Shown piece by piece: positions 11,638-22,600 of a DNA stretch of 64,000 nucleotides. How positions within the stretch are numbered: position 1 is the stretch's first letter; each line of letters opens with the position of its first letter. A program made the translations under genes and the position numbers. Under the pieces are notes generated by a model. That model saw nothing but the letters and a program-made list of their open reading frames with translations. It was not told where the DNA came from and ran no database searches. This stretch comes from Lasiosphaeria ovina (lineage: Eukaryota > Ascomycota > Sordariomycetes > Sordariales > Lasiosphaeriaceae), in NCBI GenBank assembly GCA_033439765.1, contig JAULSN010000005.1, positions 3,983,001 to 4,047,000 of the forward strand, written 5' to 3'.

Positions 11638-12075
11638 GTTCTGAGAGGTAGATATGAAGAATGAACAAAGGGCAAGCTCCTATTGCACGGGTAATACAGT
11701 CAAACTGGGTTTGCCACTCAAAGTATATGAGTGCAGAGAATGTGTATTGCTTGCTTGAGGAACCAAGCAAGCTCTATCTAAGACCGTGGTTACGGTCATC
11801 GTATATATCTATCTCCAGTAACTAATAAGAGCCCAGCTCTTACTTGCCTACCGTGTCGGTATTACCCAGCGCTGAGCAGTACCAGGCAGTCGGGCAACCG
11901 CTTGCCCGGCGCCAAGCGATACCTGCCCACCGGGCACATCCTGATTGGCCGGGCAACTGCGCGCCCGGCGCCAGTCAAGCTTTCCTCGCCGGGCATACGC
12001 TGATTGGCGGGGCGGGATCCGCACCGGACCTTCCCGCACGTGCAGGCTGCCCAGTATGTGACGGAATCCGTAACA
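11638..12075. repeat. Family B LTR, right part (split)
   Basis: Continues the family B LTR interrupted at 4713, ends CCGTAACA, and is followed by the target copy GAGGA (12076-12080). It contains short GC-rich inverted repeats with GCCGGGC/GCCCGGC motifs around 11890-12010. I support no gene here; the GC-rich frames near 11844-12161 are chance openings. Confidence 0.72.
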
Positions 12076-12080
12076 GAGGA

Positions 12081-12530
12081 CTCTGCTCAGCAGTCTACCT
12101 CGTAGGCTGTAGGGGACTCTGCCCTGCAGTCAGGGTCTTCAGGACCAACTGTGGGTGCTGAAGAAGACGGAGAGGAGTTGTATTATAGAAGTATAGTACA
12201 AAGAGTGGTGAGTGCAATGCTTGCTTAGAAGGAAATCTATCTAAGGGAAAGGACAGGTCTATATAGACCTAAGGTGGGCTCTCTAGAAGGTTCTAGAGGC
12301 CCACAGGCTCCGTAGACAGCTCTATATTCTACAGTCTTCTAGTGGGCTTGTCTTACGTATGCCAAGTCGTATAGGGGTTTCGAGAAGGTGCTGTGGGGCA
12401 AAGTAAACAATCTAGGCATAGCGCCCTCAGCACCCACACAACGGCCACAACACTCACAACTCCAACACAGCCACTATAGTGCCCTGTACTTCAGGACCCT
12501 ACAACCCTGGTAACTAGCCATACTTTAACA
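12081..12530 (+). repeat. Family A LTR, 3' part (split copy)
   Basis: Resumes exactly where 4658 stopped and matches 18360-18853, apart from an internal deletion of about 46 bp near 12225. Ends TTTAACA. Confidence 0.85.
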
Positions 12531-13260
12531 ATTATTAATAGGTAAGTAAGAAATATACTACTTATTAAGAAGATTCGTAAGTGGCTGTATATTTAAACGG
12601 ATTGGGAGGGGCTCCTATATCGTATAACCTTATTCTTAGACGCCTTATTAAATAGACTGAGCAGTTTGACTATTAATAAAGCCGCGCTAACGTCCCTAAG
12701 AAAGAAGGTGCGTTTTTACGAGGTTAGTTCAATTAATAGTATTATATAGAATATCCTCCGAGTTGACGGCAAGGCTATTGCTTTTATTATAGATGATAAT
12801 GAAGATGAGTAGGAGACTACGGTGGTCAAAAGAGAAGACTGAGTACCGGTAAGGCCTTGGAAGGCGACGTCAGCGGCGAGCGCCGATTTACAGGGAAAAG
12901 TTGATGACCATCGAGGCGGCTCAATATGTGCATTCGCCACCCATTTTCGTATCTCTAGATTGGATTGGGCAAGAGGGAAACCGCGTACTTACGGTGTTAT
13001 GAAAAAAATCCTTGCCGAAGAATATCACTGGGTGTTCCCGCTCGTGCTCGTTGGGCTCGCCGTTTCCGTACCCCTCTGTCCACCCGGAAATAGCGGTTTT
13101 GGTGTCATCACTGAACTTGTAGCACACCAGTGTCTCCCAAGGTAGGAGACCCAAGTCCAGCAAGGTGCTTGGCACGAATGCCGATTGAGAAAATGGCCAC
13201 GAAGGGCAGTGTGTTTGTTGGACAGCCTGTAAGGGGAAGGCAGGTACGCCCGATCAAGGT
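12531..13260. other. Unassigned degraded sequence
   Basis: I see no intact gene. The AT-rich part to about 12760 looks RIP-affected. From about 12900 to 13260 base composition becomes normal. A plus-strand frame (12960-13145) with a hydrophobic stretch (VFPLVLVGLAVSVPL) could be a fragment of a membrane protein, but I do not recognise it. Confidence 0.35.
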
Positions 13261-13640
13261 GGTCACAATAGAAGCAGTAGGTAGGCAGAGCAAGAAGTGG
13301 TATTGGCTAAAGACTTCAACCTGGCCCTCGCAAAGGAAGGTGGGCGAGGGCCGCATCTATATGTAGGCTCAGGGCCTTTGTTGAGGCTCCGCGGGCGTGG
13401 CGCCACGGTGTGGCGCTTGTGGCGCGGCCAGTTGTGCGTGCCTTCGAGGGCTGCGCAGCGAGGGCTGCGCAGGGCCCTTTGAGGGCCTTTGTTGCGCAGG
13501 GCCTTTGAGGCTCTGCGAGTGTGGCGCTGCCGTGTGGCGTTGGTGGCGCAGATGACACAGCGCGCATCGGCTTTGGGCCCGGGCTTCGCACAGGAAGGTG
13601 GGCGAGGGCCGGGGCCGCATGCTCGGGGGTCCTTTTCCTT
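13261..13640. repeat. GC-rich imperfect repeat island
   Basis: Words such as GGAAGGTGGGCGAGGGCC (near 13335 and 13590), GTGTGGCG-TGGTGGCGC and GGGCCTTTG recur two or more times in a GC-rich stretch. Both neighbours are AT-rich. Six-frame openings of up to 129 codons here reflect the base composition, not a gene. Confidence 0.6.
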
Positions 13641-13867
13641 ACACAGCCGCATTTTAGCGAACCGCTTATTAAAAATAAGCCACCTGACCAGTCAGGAAGG
13701 GGTCAGCTGAACGGATGCCTCCGGCGGCCCTCCGGGGGCGCCTGCGGCGGGCTGTCCTCGCTTCGCTCGAAGGAATGGGTGGCTGGGCCATTTTACTAAG
13801 AAGTTAGTAAGGATAACCCCGCTTTATGCCATAACCTATAGCCTAGGCTCGACTGGCTTAAGGGCAA

Positions 13868-13990
13868 CTATGTTAAAAGTAAATAATACGACCTGATCAT
13901 AGGATAAATAGCATGGTGTTGAGGCTATACTATATTAAAAGTAAACAACATGGCCTAATCATAGGATAAACAGCATGGTATTGAGGCTGT
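13868..13990. repeat. Two-copy ~60-bp tandem repeat
   Basis: Two adjacent copies share TTAAAAGTAAA, CATAGGATAAA and AGCATGGT-TTGAGGCT, and differ only at transition sites. They lie just downstream of the helicase 3' end. Confidence 0.8.
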
Positions 13991-14272
13991 CGATTTAGCT
14001 ATCTAAGCTAGTATTTGGCCCGGAACTAAGACCTCCCCGGCGTCAATACGGCGCTAGTAATCCGCCGCACGTAAGGCACCTGTAACGTCATTCTTGACCT
14101 GGATCTGGTCTAGGGCAAAAGGCACGTCAAACATCAAGCCCTATAGGCTAGTAACGCGTGAGACAGCCATATAAGTAAGCCCTGAAGAGAAATCCCGCTT
14201 AGAGATGTCAAGCACAGCCCTATTAAGCGTAGCTCCCTATAACTTGTGAACCGTAATAGCGTACGTAATAGT

Positions 14273-14525
14273 TGTGACAGCGGTCAATAGCAACTAGGAA
14301 AAGGATCGCTAATATAGCTATACCATAGTCTAAGGATTCTAAGGTGAAGAAGAAAGGAAGAAAATCTACAAAGGTGCGATTGTGGTCGCGGGGTAAGTAT
14401 GGGCTAGGGCTCAGGGAGCACGGACCTCTGGGGCTTGCGGGAGGTCACGTGCGACTAATCCTAATCGGGGCTAGTGATGAGCTTAAATCCGTGGTGGGGC
14501 CTTGGCGCTGGTGCCGACCGTGACA
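14273..14525 (-). repeat. Solo LTR of the chromovirus family, inverted
   Basis: A 253-bp reverse-complement copy of the LTRs at 4714 and 11380. It is flanked by the target duplication ATAGT (14268-14272 and 14526-14530) and lies in the helicase gene. A full element inserted here and later recombined between its LTRs. Confidence 0.93.
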
Positions 14526-17500
14526 ATAGTAACCGGGAACTAGCGGCGCGAGTAGGCCGTATTACCGCTCTGGAAGTCCCGCAAGGACTAGAAGATCGGT
14601 ACTACATTTCTCGGAATAGCCTCATTATTAGGGAAGCAAGCTAGGCCGTCATACTTATCCATCTTGACTAGTAGAATAAAGGGAGCCTCGCGGCGAGGGT
14701 CTTCTACGTCGGTAGCCTAAGCGATATTATGAATATAGCCCGTAGCCCCGTTAACCAAGCCGATAGTAGTCCAAATATTCTCTATCAATATAACCCGGGT
14801 ACTAATATAAAGGGGGAGCGTATTATAGAGGTTGCCCGTATCGCGAGACTCAATCTTGGAAGACTTAGGGCCTATATTTATTACCTTAGTAATAATAACC
14901 GTACGATCTAGCCGTTTAAGGAAGCTAGTATTGAACTCCTTAATTAGGGTATTAGTTAGATAAATACGTATAGCGTTATCGAAGCGTTGAACCTTATCGA
15001 GAGGAAGAGTAGACTATACTCGCGTAGAGAGTAGTTCCTAGTCCTAACGAGTAGGTTTATTATTACGTAGGCCGTCGAGGGTATCGCGGAAACCAGCCTA
15101 ATTATCGCTAGCCTAACGGATAATAGTCTTGAGCTTAACGGTCTTATTGAACTATTCGTAGTTAATACGGGCTGCTTTATTACGATAGTTACGGAGGGCG
15201 TTAATAGGTCGAAATAACGGCTTTTGCTAAATAGGAGGTAGTTAGTAAAAGTCGCCGAATAGTATTATATTACGGCCGCCGAAGGGATAATTATTCTCGA
15301 AGACTTGCTTTATACGCCGGCTAATATAGTTAAATAGCCGAATACCGATTATTAACTTCTTATTAAGAATAAGGTATTCAAGGTACTTAAGCCGGTAACG
15401 AATATTCGTAACGTTAGCGATTTCTAGCGTAGGAAGATTACTAACTATTATAATAGGGAGGCGTAGTAAAGAGTGAATAGTCTAACCGCCAATTACGTTA
15501 GTAGTAACTCCCGTTAGAGTAGCCTTCTTAATTACCGAATAATTAAGGCCGTAAGTAATCGAAAGGCGTTAAATCGTAATAGATATAACCTTTAGGGTAT
15601 AGGATTTACCAGTACTACTACGGCCGTTAACCTATAGAAGAAGCTAGCGATACTGAAGCGCGTTATAACCGTATAAACTAACGTTAAGGGACTCTTCCTA
15701 ATATCTAATAATAGTATTATATAGTAACCGCTACTTAATATTTAGCCGGTTAACGGTAGACTCGGAGACTTCTTCTTCTTCTAAGTCGAAAGGGTTATCG
15801 ACCTTTATAAGCTTCTAATAGTTAAGGCGTTAAATATATAGCTCGGGATATTTTCCAATATAAGGCTACTAATCGTAGTTAACGTTAATATCGCGGTTAC
15901 CGAGGAGATTAACGTCGTTAGTATCTAGGCCTCTATTCAGAAGCTCGCTAGCTAGAAGCTACTACTCTACTTATAAGAGGTTATCCTAAACCCGGTTAGG
16001 CTCCTTAACGAACTCATCCTCGTCGTTAGGCTTACTAAGAACTATACCGTAATAGTTATAAGGGTATAGATTCGGGTGGATCTCCGTATAATAGAGATAC
16101 GCGGTAGTAAAGGTCTTAAATTATACCTACTTAACTTTCTTAAGATCCTTAATATTAGTATGAGGGTAGTGAAGCGTAAGCTTTACGCGGGTAAAGTCCT
16201 CAAACTTAACGCTACCGCGAATTGGCTTATAGCGAGGGAAGTAGTTAAGTATACGAGGCTTTGAGGCTTCGGAAAAGCGAGACTAGGGTTACTGAGTATG
16301 ACGAATAGTGGTTAAGAACTCGAAGAAGGTAAGCTCCTCCTACTCTACCTAGTTTCGATTACGATACTTTTCGTAGATCTTCTTAATATCCTAGATTTCC
16401 TAGTTTTCGCCGCTAATAATAGCGACGCTACCGCCTATACGGCGAGGATTACGGTAGTTAATAGACTATATGATATAGCTAGCCTTAGCTAGAGGAAGCT
16501 TAAGAAGGAGGTGGGCCACTTCTATCGCCGGCTAATCACGCTCTATAATTAGCTTATTCATCATCTTCGCGACCAAAGAAACTATAGGGCGAGCGTTATT
16601 AACCCTCGGAATCAAGCTAGATAGCATCTCTTTATACGGCTAAGTCTATTACTCGGCTTTAGTATAGTATTTGGCGATATAGTTAAGTATAGTACGAAGA
16701 GAGGTATAAGGTATTAAGTCCGTATTAGCTAGCCAGCCCAAAACGATACCTCGAATATAGTTATTCATCCTCCCGTTATTCAGGCGGGTACCGTTAAATA
16801 TTTCGTAGTTGGGGTTCATTTCCCGCGTAAGGATAGCGAGCTCGTAGAGAGTACGTTCGAAATAGAACCGGTATAGCTTATCGCGTAAGAGTATTCTATC
16901 GGGAAGCCGGCGGCGCCGAAGGTAGTATACTTCGGTATAGTTATATCTCTAAATATAGTTAAGAATACTCGATAGAGCCGTAAAAGAGGTATTAATACCG
17001 GGAACGACGTTAAGAGGATTAGATTCATACGGAGGGGGGTGACGGCCGGGCTCCGGGTTAGAGGCGGTAATATGAAGGCCCTAGAGGCGTAAGAAGTCAT
17101 CCTTTTGGACCTAATCGACGAATCCTTCTATTCCCGGGGTAGGCATACCCTTAATCTAGTAAAGGCCGTAATAGTAAGTACTACCGCGACCCTACCACTT
17201 AAACCTAATCCAATAAGCGGTAATAGGGTACTTCTTAAAGAAATACTCCTTAAGGAATACCTTCAAACGACGGTAAAAGTACTACGCCGCGATATAGGGG
17301 TTTTCCTTAAGGTTTTTACGGGCGATACGGGATTTATTAATATCGTCGGTAGCTAGCCAAGTAGCGTAGTTTGGTATTACCTTAGCGAGGGATTCCTAAT
17401 ATAAATTAGCGGCTGAAAACGTCAAGAAAACGTAAGGGTAGTCGAGAGTATAGTATATAGCTTCGAGGTTATGGCGTTATTAGTTCCAGAAAGGCCGAGT

Positions 17501-18100
17501 ATTACGGAGGACGTTGGAAGACCTTACGATAGAATTTAATAGGATCTAGCCGTCGAGCGTATTCGTATCGAGAGCCTTATATAGCTAGTCGAGGGACTCG
17601 AAGCGATCGCGATATCTATTACGATTAACTAGCTAGTTACTTCTCTTATTAACCTATACCCGTATAATTATATTAAAGACGATATAAGAGAAGCGAGGGT
17701 ACTGAGCGAAGCGGCTATTATACTAAAACAATATATATTTTACCCAGGTTGACTAGTCTATAGCTCGAAGGCGTAGTAAGGTATACTCGCCGAGGCCCCG
17801 GGGTATAAGGGTAGGTATAGAGAGACTAATAAGGGCGATACGGCTATTAAGGTCGTTTAGGGGCGTTAACCTAACGCTAGGAAGCTCAATATAGTTACGA
17901 ACGGGCGGCTATTCGGGGGGCAGCTCTCTACCGTGCACCTAATCACGTAGTCGAGCGAGATCAGCCTATATAGGAATGAGGTTAGGTACTACGGCGTAGT
18001 TAATAAAGTCCTCCTCTTCCTAATCGTTAATACCGGAGGTAGCCTATAGTCCGGTAGGGACTTCTTCGTCAACTTTAATAACGGTAATATCGTTAATAAC

Positions 18101-18853
18101 TATTAAACTACGTTCCTATATAGGCCTGAACTCAGCACCTATATAGGGTGCGCAGGGCAGCAGGCGCAGCGGAAGCAAGGCGTGTAGCGTATATCGGGAA
18201 CTAAGTGCAGGGTAGGTCGATCAAGTGCAGGGTAGACTGTAGGGAGCTGTGCCCTACGGTCCGATATAACAGTGCTTCTGCAAGGCACTGAGGGAAGCAG
18301 GCTGACTGACTACAGGTCTGTAGAACTCTGCTACAGGCCTGCCACTCAGACTGTGAGGACTCTGCTCAGCAGTCTACCTCGTAGGCTGTAGGGGACTCTG
18401 CCCTACAGTCAGGGTCTTCGGGACCAACTGTGGGTGCTGAAGAAGACAGAGAGGAGTTGTATTATAGAAGAAGTATAGTATAAAGAGTGGTGAGTGTAGT
18501 GCTTACTTGTTGCTTTCTTTTATACTCACAACAAGAGGCTTGCTTGCTTGCTTAAGGAAATCTATCTAAGAGAAAGGACAGGTCTATATAGACCTAAGGT
18601 GGGCTCTCTAGAAGGTTCTAGAGGCCCACAGGCTTCGTAGACAGCTCTGTATTCTATAGTCTTCTAGTGGGCTTGTCTTACGTGTGCCAAGACGTATAGG
18701 GGTTTCGAGAGGGTGCTGTGGGGCAAAGTAAACAATCTAGGTATAGCGCCCTCAGCACTACACAACAGCCACAACACTCACAACTCCAACACAGCTACTG
18801 CAGTGCCCTGCACTTCAGGACCTACAACCCTAGTAACTAGCTATACTTTAATA
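18101..18853 (+). repeat. Solo LTR of family A (753 bp)
   Basis: Starts TATTAAAC and ends TTTAATA (TGTTGAAC and TTTAACA in the other copy). It has the perfect 5-bp target duplication ATAAC (18096-18100 and 18854-18858). It is inserted in the Helitron N-domain region and is the reference copy for the split LTR at 4400/12081. Confidence 0.92.
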
Positions 18854-20115
18854 ATAACGTTACCGTCCTCGGGTAACTATATAAGCCGCTCAACGTTAAC
18901 CTAAAGGTCCGAATACCCGGGGTGGTTTATAATTAAATATCGTAACCAAGTCTTAATAGTACGGCGGCGAACCCTAAAGTCGGTACGAAAAGCCCTAATT
19001 ATATATATATTATTATTTTCCGTCTAGCGAGGCCGTACAATAATAATATCGAGCTCCTAAGGAAGGCGAGGGAGCTAGTTAAAGAGGGAGCTAGTATTAT
19101 ATAAGAAGCTAACGTAGTACTTACTATACCGGTATTATTAACCTCGAACTAATCGAATATTAAGGAAGACGTAGACCCGAGTAATAAGTTATTCCTCGAC
19201 CTATAAGAGCTTCGGTAGATGATTAGGAATATCGCCGAGATCTATATTATTCTCCATAGAATAGAAATTAGGCATATCGGCAGGCTTTCGATCGTTATAG
19301 TAGTAATAGGCCGTATATATACCGCCGGTTATATGAAGGTTATACTATAAATAGCGATAGCGAGGATAATACTATAAAGAAGACTTAGTATTAATACGAG
19401 CCTAGAAGCCTTATAAAAGCTTACGATCGGTTACGAGTAGAGAATTAATAACTAAATCGTATTCAAAGACGGGATTTTCCTTAGTAGGAAATTAAGGCTC
19501 GGCGGCTTCGGCGGCGGGAGATTAAGGCCTACGGGGACGATATTAACTACTAGATATAGGACCGCGTTAACGGCGGGGAGTAGGCCGAGGAGTACTAGGT
19601 TTACTCATTATAAAGTCGCTCTATAAAGAAGTAGTTAACTACGAAGCTAACTGGCTTAATTAAAGGTCGGCGTAATAGGCTGGATATTGATCTCGGCCCT
19701 AGAACTTACGTATAGGGAAATACTACTAATAACGAGGGCACATCTAGCGGTCAGGCTCGATAAATAGATCACCGGGATTACCGCCTACACCGCCTATAGA
19801 AGATAGGCGGGCGAGAAGCTCCTACGAGGGCGGTGTAGCGGAGGGGACCTATCCCTAACGGCGTTCGGAGCGGTGGCGGCGCTATATATCAAGCCGATCG
19901 TCATAAGCTAACTATTACTCAGGCGTATACCCTTCAACCTGACCTCGGCGGTAGAACATCGAGGTAAGGCGTTGAAATCCACTACGAGGTTGAGGACTAC
20001 CGAGGGCAGGCGCGGGTAACTGCCTACGAGGAAGGATTGGCGTTAAGGCACGACCACGGCCGAGTTAAAGGCTTCCAAATCCAACGGATGCTCGAGGGCG
20101 AAGACCGGGCGGCTA

Positions 20116-20628
20116 CTAGGGCGGCGAACCGGAAGGGTCGCGAAGAGGGCGGTAAGCCATTGAGGCAGCTCGGGAGGCACGGCCTTCCGGCGAGGATAGT
20201 ACGTCGGGAGTACGCTTTAACGGCGAGGTGAATAGATCACGAATACTAGAGCGTTTACCCGCGAGGGTAGCTCCACGGCATATATCACAACTGGTAGTAA
20301 GGCTTCCACTACGCCGAGCACCTATACCCGGCTTAAAATAGTCGGTATATTTGACGAGTCGGCAAGAGCGGCATCTCTTATATTCGGGAGGGATATCGGT
20401 ATTAGGGGTTTCTTTCGGTAGGATCGGGCGATCGGGAGGCAGGCCACCACTACCACCACCTGGCGGAGGCTGCGGTTGAGGGACCCCGACCGTAGCTATC
20501 GCGGCGGCTCGAAAAACACGCGTTCCTAGTGATATATTAGTAGGAATCAATAGCGTAATAATTATGAAGTATTCGGCGTACCTGTTTGTAGCTAGAAAGC
20601 GATAAATCGAGCGGGCGATTGATTGAGG
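20116..20628 (-). CDS. N-terminal segment of Helitron protein, zinc-binding
   Basis: Open without a stop from 20628 to 20116, about 170 codons, while the sequence to its left is ruined. It contains YKRCRSC followed by a TTSCDIC pair (C-x2-C ... C-x2-C) that could bind zinc, preceded by a proline-glycine-rich linker. It has no ATG near its start, so the first exon or start is unclear. Its position directly upstream of the RepHel trace suggests it is the N-terminus of that protein; a separate small gene is possible. Confidence 0.45.
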   Translation of the reverse strand, partial: PQSIARSIYRFLATNRYAEYFIIITLLIPTNISLGTRVFRAAAIATVGVPQPQPPPGGGSGGLPPDRPILPKETPNTDIPPEYKRCRSCRLVKYTDYFKPGIGARRSGSLTTSCDICRGATLAGKRSSIRDLFTSPLKRTPDVLSSPEGRASRAASMAYRPLRDPSGSPP

Positions 20629-20630
20629 TT

Positions 20631-21664
20631 ATATTGCGAGGTTGTAGAAAGAAAGCAGAAAGTTGAAGGCACCGTACGGACCACTTAAGCCGGCTAAACT
20701 TCGGAAGGAAGACTCTCTGGCCGGCTGAACTTCGGGATAACGAATTTGTAGCTATTCTACCCCCTCAACACCAAAACAAATTCTCATAATAATTCGATAT
20801 TTCTATATTCATGGTCTAATTATTGGATTTCTAGGGGGCAAGCCCCCTAGGACCCCCAGTGCCTGCGGCGCTTTTGGCCTGCGGCGCTGAGCCTGCGGCG
20901 CCTTCCTTCATGACCAATTGGGAAATTGCTCCTTCCTGACACAACCACGATATAGCAAAGCGGCAATTCACGGCCTAACATGTCCGAGGTTCATCCGATC
21001 GACCAATTCCTACCTCCCATTTTGACACGGACGTAAACTGGCCAATCAGCGTTCGAAAAACATTCGGCACCCTCACGGTAAAAGAGAAGAGACAGCCTCT
21101 CTACGCCACCTCCGGCTCGCAAGCTCGCCTACGGTGGCTCCGTTCAGCTGAATAAGGAGCAAAATCCCCAAGTCCTCCCGCCATGCTACCCGGTACCAGT
21201 GTAACAACCCCTCTCGGCGACCCACACAAAGAGCCATTGAACAATGTCACTCTACTCCCCAACAGTGACCTGGGTGGTGGAACAGATAGCGATTCAGTGA
21301 ACCCTGTCTAATCAGGGTACTTTCGCCTGCAGCACAGCCTTATGGTTTTCGCCCTTCCATTAAACCTCAAGAACACCTCAGGGCGCCTGATTTTCGACTC
21401 TGAATATCATCTTCCAACGCTCGAACGACCTTTTGACCCGTCCCTCTTCACAATGTTATCTCAGCGTAACCTAATCGCTCTTGAGGAGATCCCGTATCAC
21501 CTGACAACTCGGTATCCATTTCCCCGTCGCACTCAGCTACTCCACGCGAAATGACCCCGCCAACTACCCCGCCAAAAGAGATTGCGAGAGAATCTCGTCG
21601 GTCGCAAATTGGGTAAACCTTGAAGATTCGCCAACAAACCCCAATCCGAATTAATCATATCACA
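20631..21664. other. Intergenic with a perfect hairpin
   Basis: A perfect 9-bp stem with a 2-nt loop (CTAGGGGGC/GCCCCCTAG) occupies 20831-20850, followed by three copies of TGCGGCGC-type words (20865-20905). This could belong to a transposon terminus. An ATG-started frame at 21342-21554 is not convincing as a gene. Confidence 0.4.
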
Positions 21665-22018
21665 ATGAGTGGAAAGAACGTTACAGCTTTGAGCGATGAC
21701 GAAATTTTGGAGGCAGTGAGAGAAGAAGTAGGCAAGGGCCTCGTAAGTGCTCTCCTACAAACGTAAGGTTGCTAGTACTAACGATTTAAGACCGAGGAAG
21801 AGCGGTCGCAGCTCAAGTTTCGTATGGACAGCTCCAGCCGAGACTCTATCGCAGTAGTCGTTAACTTTAATGGACCCGACGGTATCATTATTATAGACGG
21901 AGTTTGGTTAACAACGGGAGAAAACAAATTGGAGGATGGCAGATATTTGTATATCAGTTCCGATACCTTTATTGCTGGGGAGGAACAACCAGCCGTTGAT
22001 TACGTTCATCGGGAGTGA
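21665..22018 (+). CDS. Small hypothetical protein, two exons
   Basis: Exon 1 (21665-21742) encodes MSGKNVTALSDDEILEAV and eight more residues. A 48-bp intron (21743-21790) has a GTAAGT donor, a consensus TACTAAC branch point and an AG acceptor, and exon 2 (21791-22018) continues in phase 0. The predicted protein is 101 aa, acidic, with no domain I recognise. The near-perfect intron signals are the main support. The last ~110 bp overlap the minus-strand candidate at 21908-22600, so one of the two models may be wrong, or the genes are antisense to each other. Confidence 0.5.
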
Positions 22019-22600
22019 GCTATCTGCTGCTATAGAGACAACATGCGCTGGTCGTTGCCATCTTAGAACAATGTCTCCAAATGTATTTGGCCAGACAACT
22101 CCATCTCCCGTCTGGTCAATGTTCCACCAGTACGTGGTAATAGTCGTCGAGTTCTGAACCAGCGAGTCGTGAACCAGGTTGGCCATGAAACCAAAGGCAT
22201 ATGTCCCCACCACCTCTAAAATCCCCCCCAACAACACCAACCGAGGTACCAAGAACTTAAATCCAATTTCGATAGATCTTACTCTACACCAATCCGACGT
22301 GATCTGGAACTGGATACCAATCGAGAAAACAGATGAGGTATATCGCTTATAGTTATCGGTGAACTCGATTTGTTCGGGGATATGTTACGTCAAATATTTT
22401 TAGTATTGAATCGGGTTACCTTCGGGGAAGGAAAATTGACGAGTCGCGATCGCTGAGCCGAGACGGCGCTCGGCTGAACTGCCAGCGGCGGACGCGCCTG
22501 AGAAGACTCGGTGTTGTGCGGCCGCGATATTGGGGCCGGAACGACTGTCGCAGGCGCATCTGGAATAGCACCTGTGTCAGCCTATGGCGGAGGAGTCGTA
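21908..22600 (-). CDS. Hypothetical spliced protein, antisense to 21665-22018
   Basis: A stop-free minus-strand stretch from 22378 to 21908 reads like real protein, with aromatic-rich segments (TYWWNIDQTGDG, FGDIVLRWQRP) and a hydrophobic helix (VLLGGILEVVG). A proline-rich segment upstream (ending about 22430) can be joined in phase by a candidate 57-nt intron with a GTAACC donor and AG acceptor. The 5' end is not resolved: an in-frame stop near 22585 implies another exon upstream. I do not recognise a family. Confidence 0.4.

Larger units (their letters stand above)
13990..20115 (-). pseudogene. Helitron Rep-helicase gene, nonsense-ridden
   Basis: A long minus-strand coding trace. The N-terminal Helitron-like domain is recognised from segments such as LTPLNDLN...IALISLSIPTLIPRGLGEYTL (split by stops). 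The helicase part is recognised from the Walker A and ITVHK motifs. Numerous TAG/TAA codons fall at former CAG/CAA/TGG codons. The gene is interrupted by solo LTRs at 14273-14525 and 18101-18853. Such proteins nick and unwind DNA during rolling-circle transposition; this copy cannot be functional. Confidence 0.78.
13654..20630 (-). mobile_element. Helitron relic (RepHel type), RIP-degraded
   Basis: On the minus strand the region encodes, from right to left, a short zinc-binding N-terminal segment, the Helitron-like N domain (around 17600-18090), and a PIF1-type helicase. The helicase Walker A relic is near 15605-15640 (NGRSSTGKSYT) and its C-terminal motif ITVHKL-GATL is near 14210-14262. RIP-type stops interrupt it. 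The candidate 3' end at the left consists of a hairpin GCTTATT-aaa-AATAAGC (13664-13680) followed on the minus strand by GGTTCG and CTAA (13657-13654), the hairpin-plus-CTRR layout known for Helitrons. I could not place the 5' end. Two solo LTRs are inserted in it. Confidence 0.75.

Noticed and set aside
13263..13652. 129-codon minus-strand frame
   Set aside because: Low-complexity translation of the GC-rich repeat island, with no domain and several equal-length frames on both strands.
16816..17356. Open frames of 83-94 codons inside the Helitron region
   Set aside because: Chance openings in RIP-mutated DNA; the real coding trace is the interrupted minus-strand RepHel frame.
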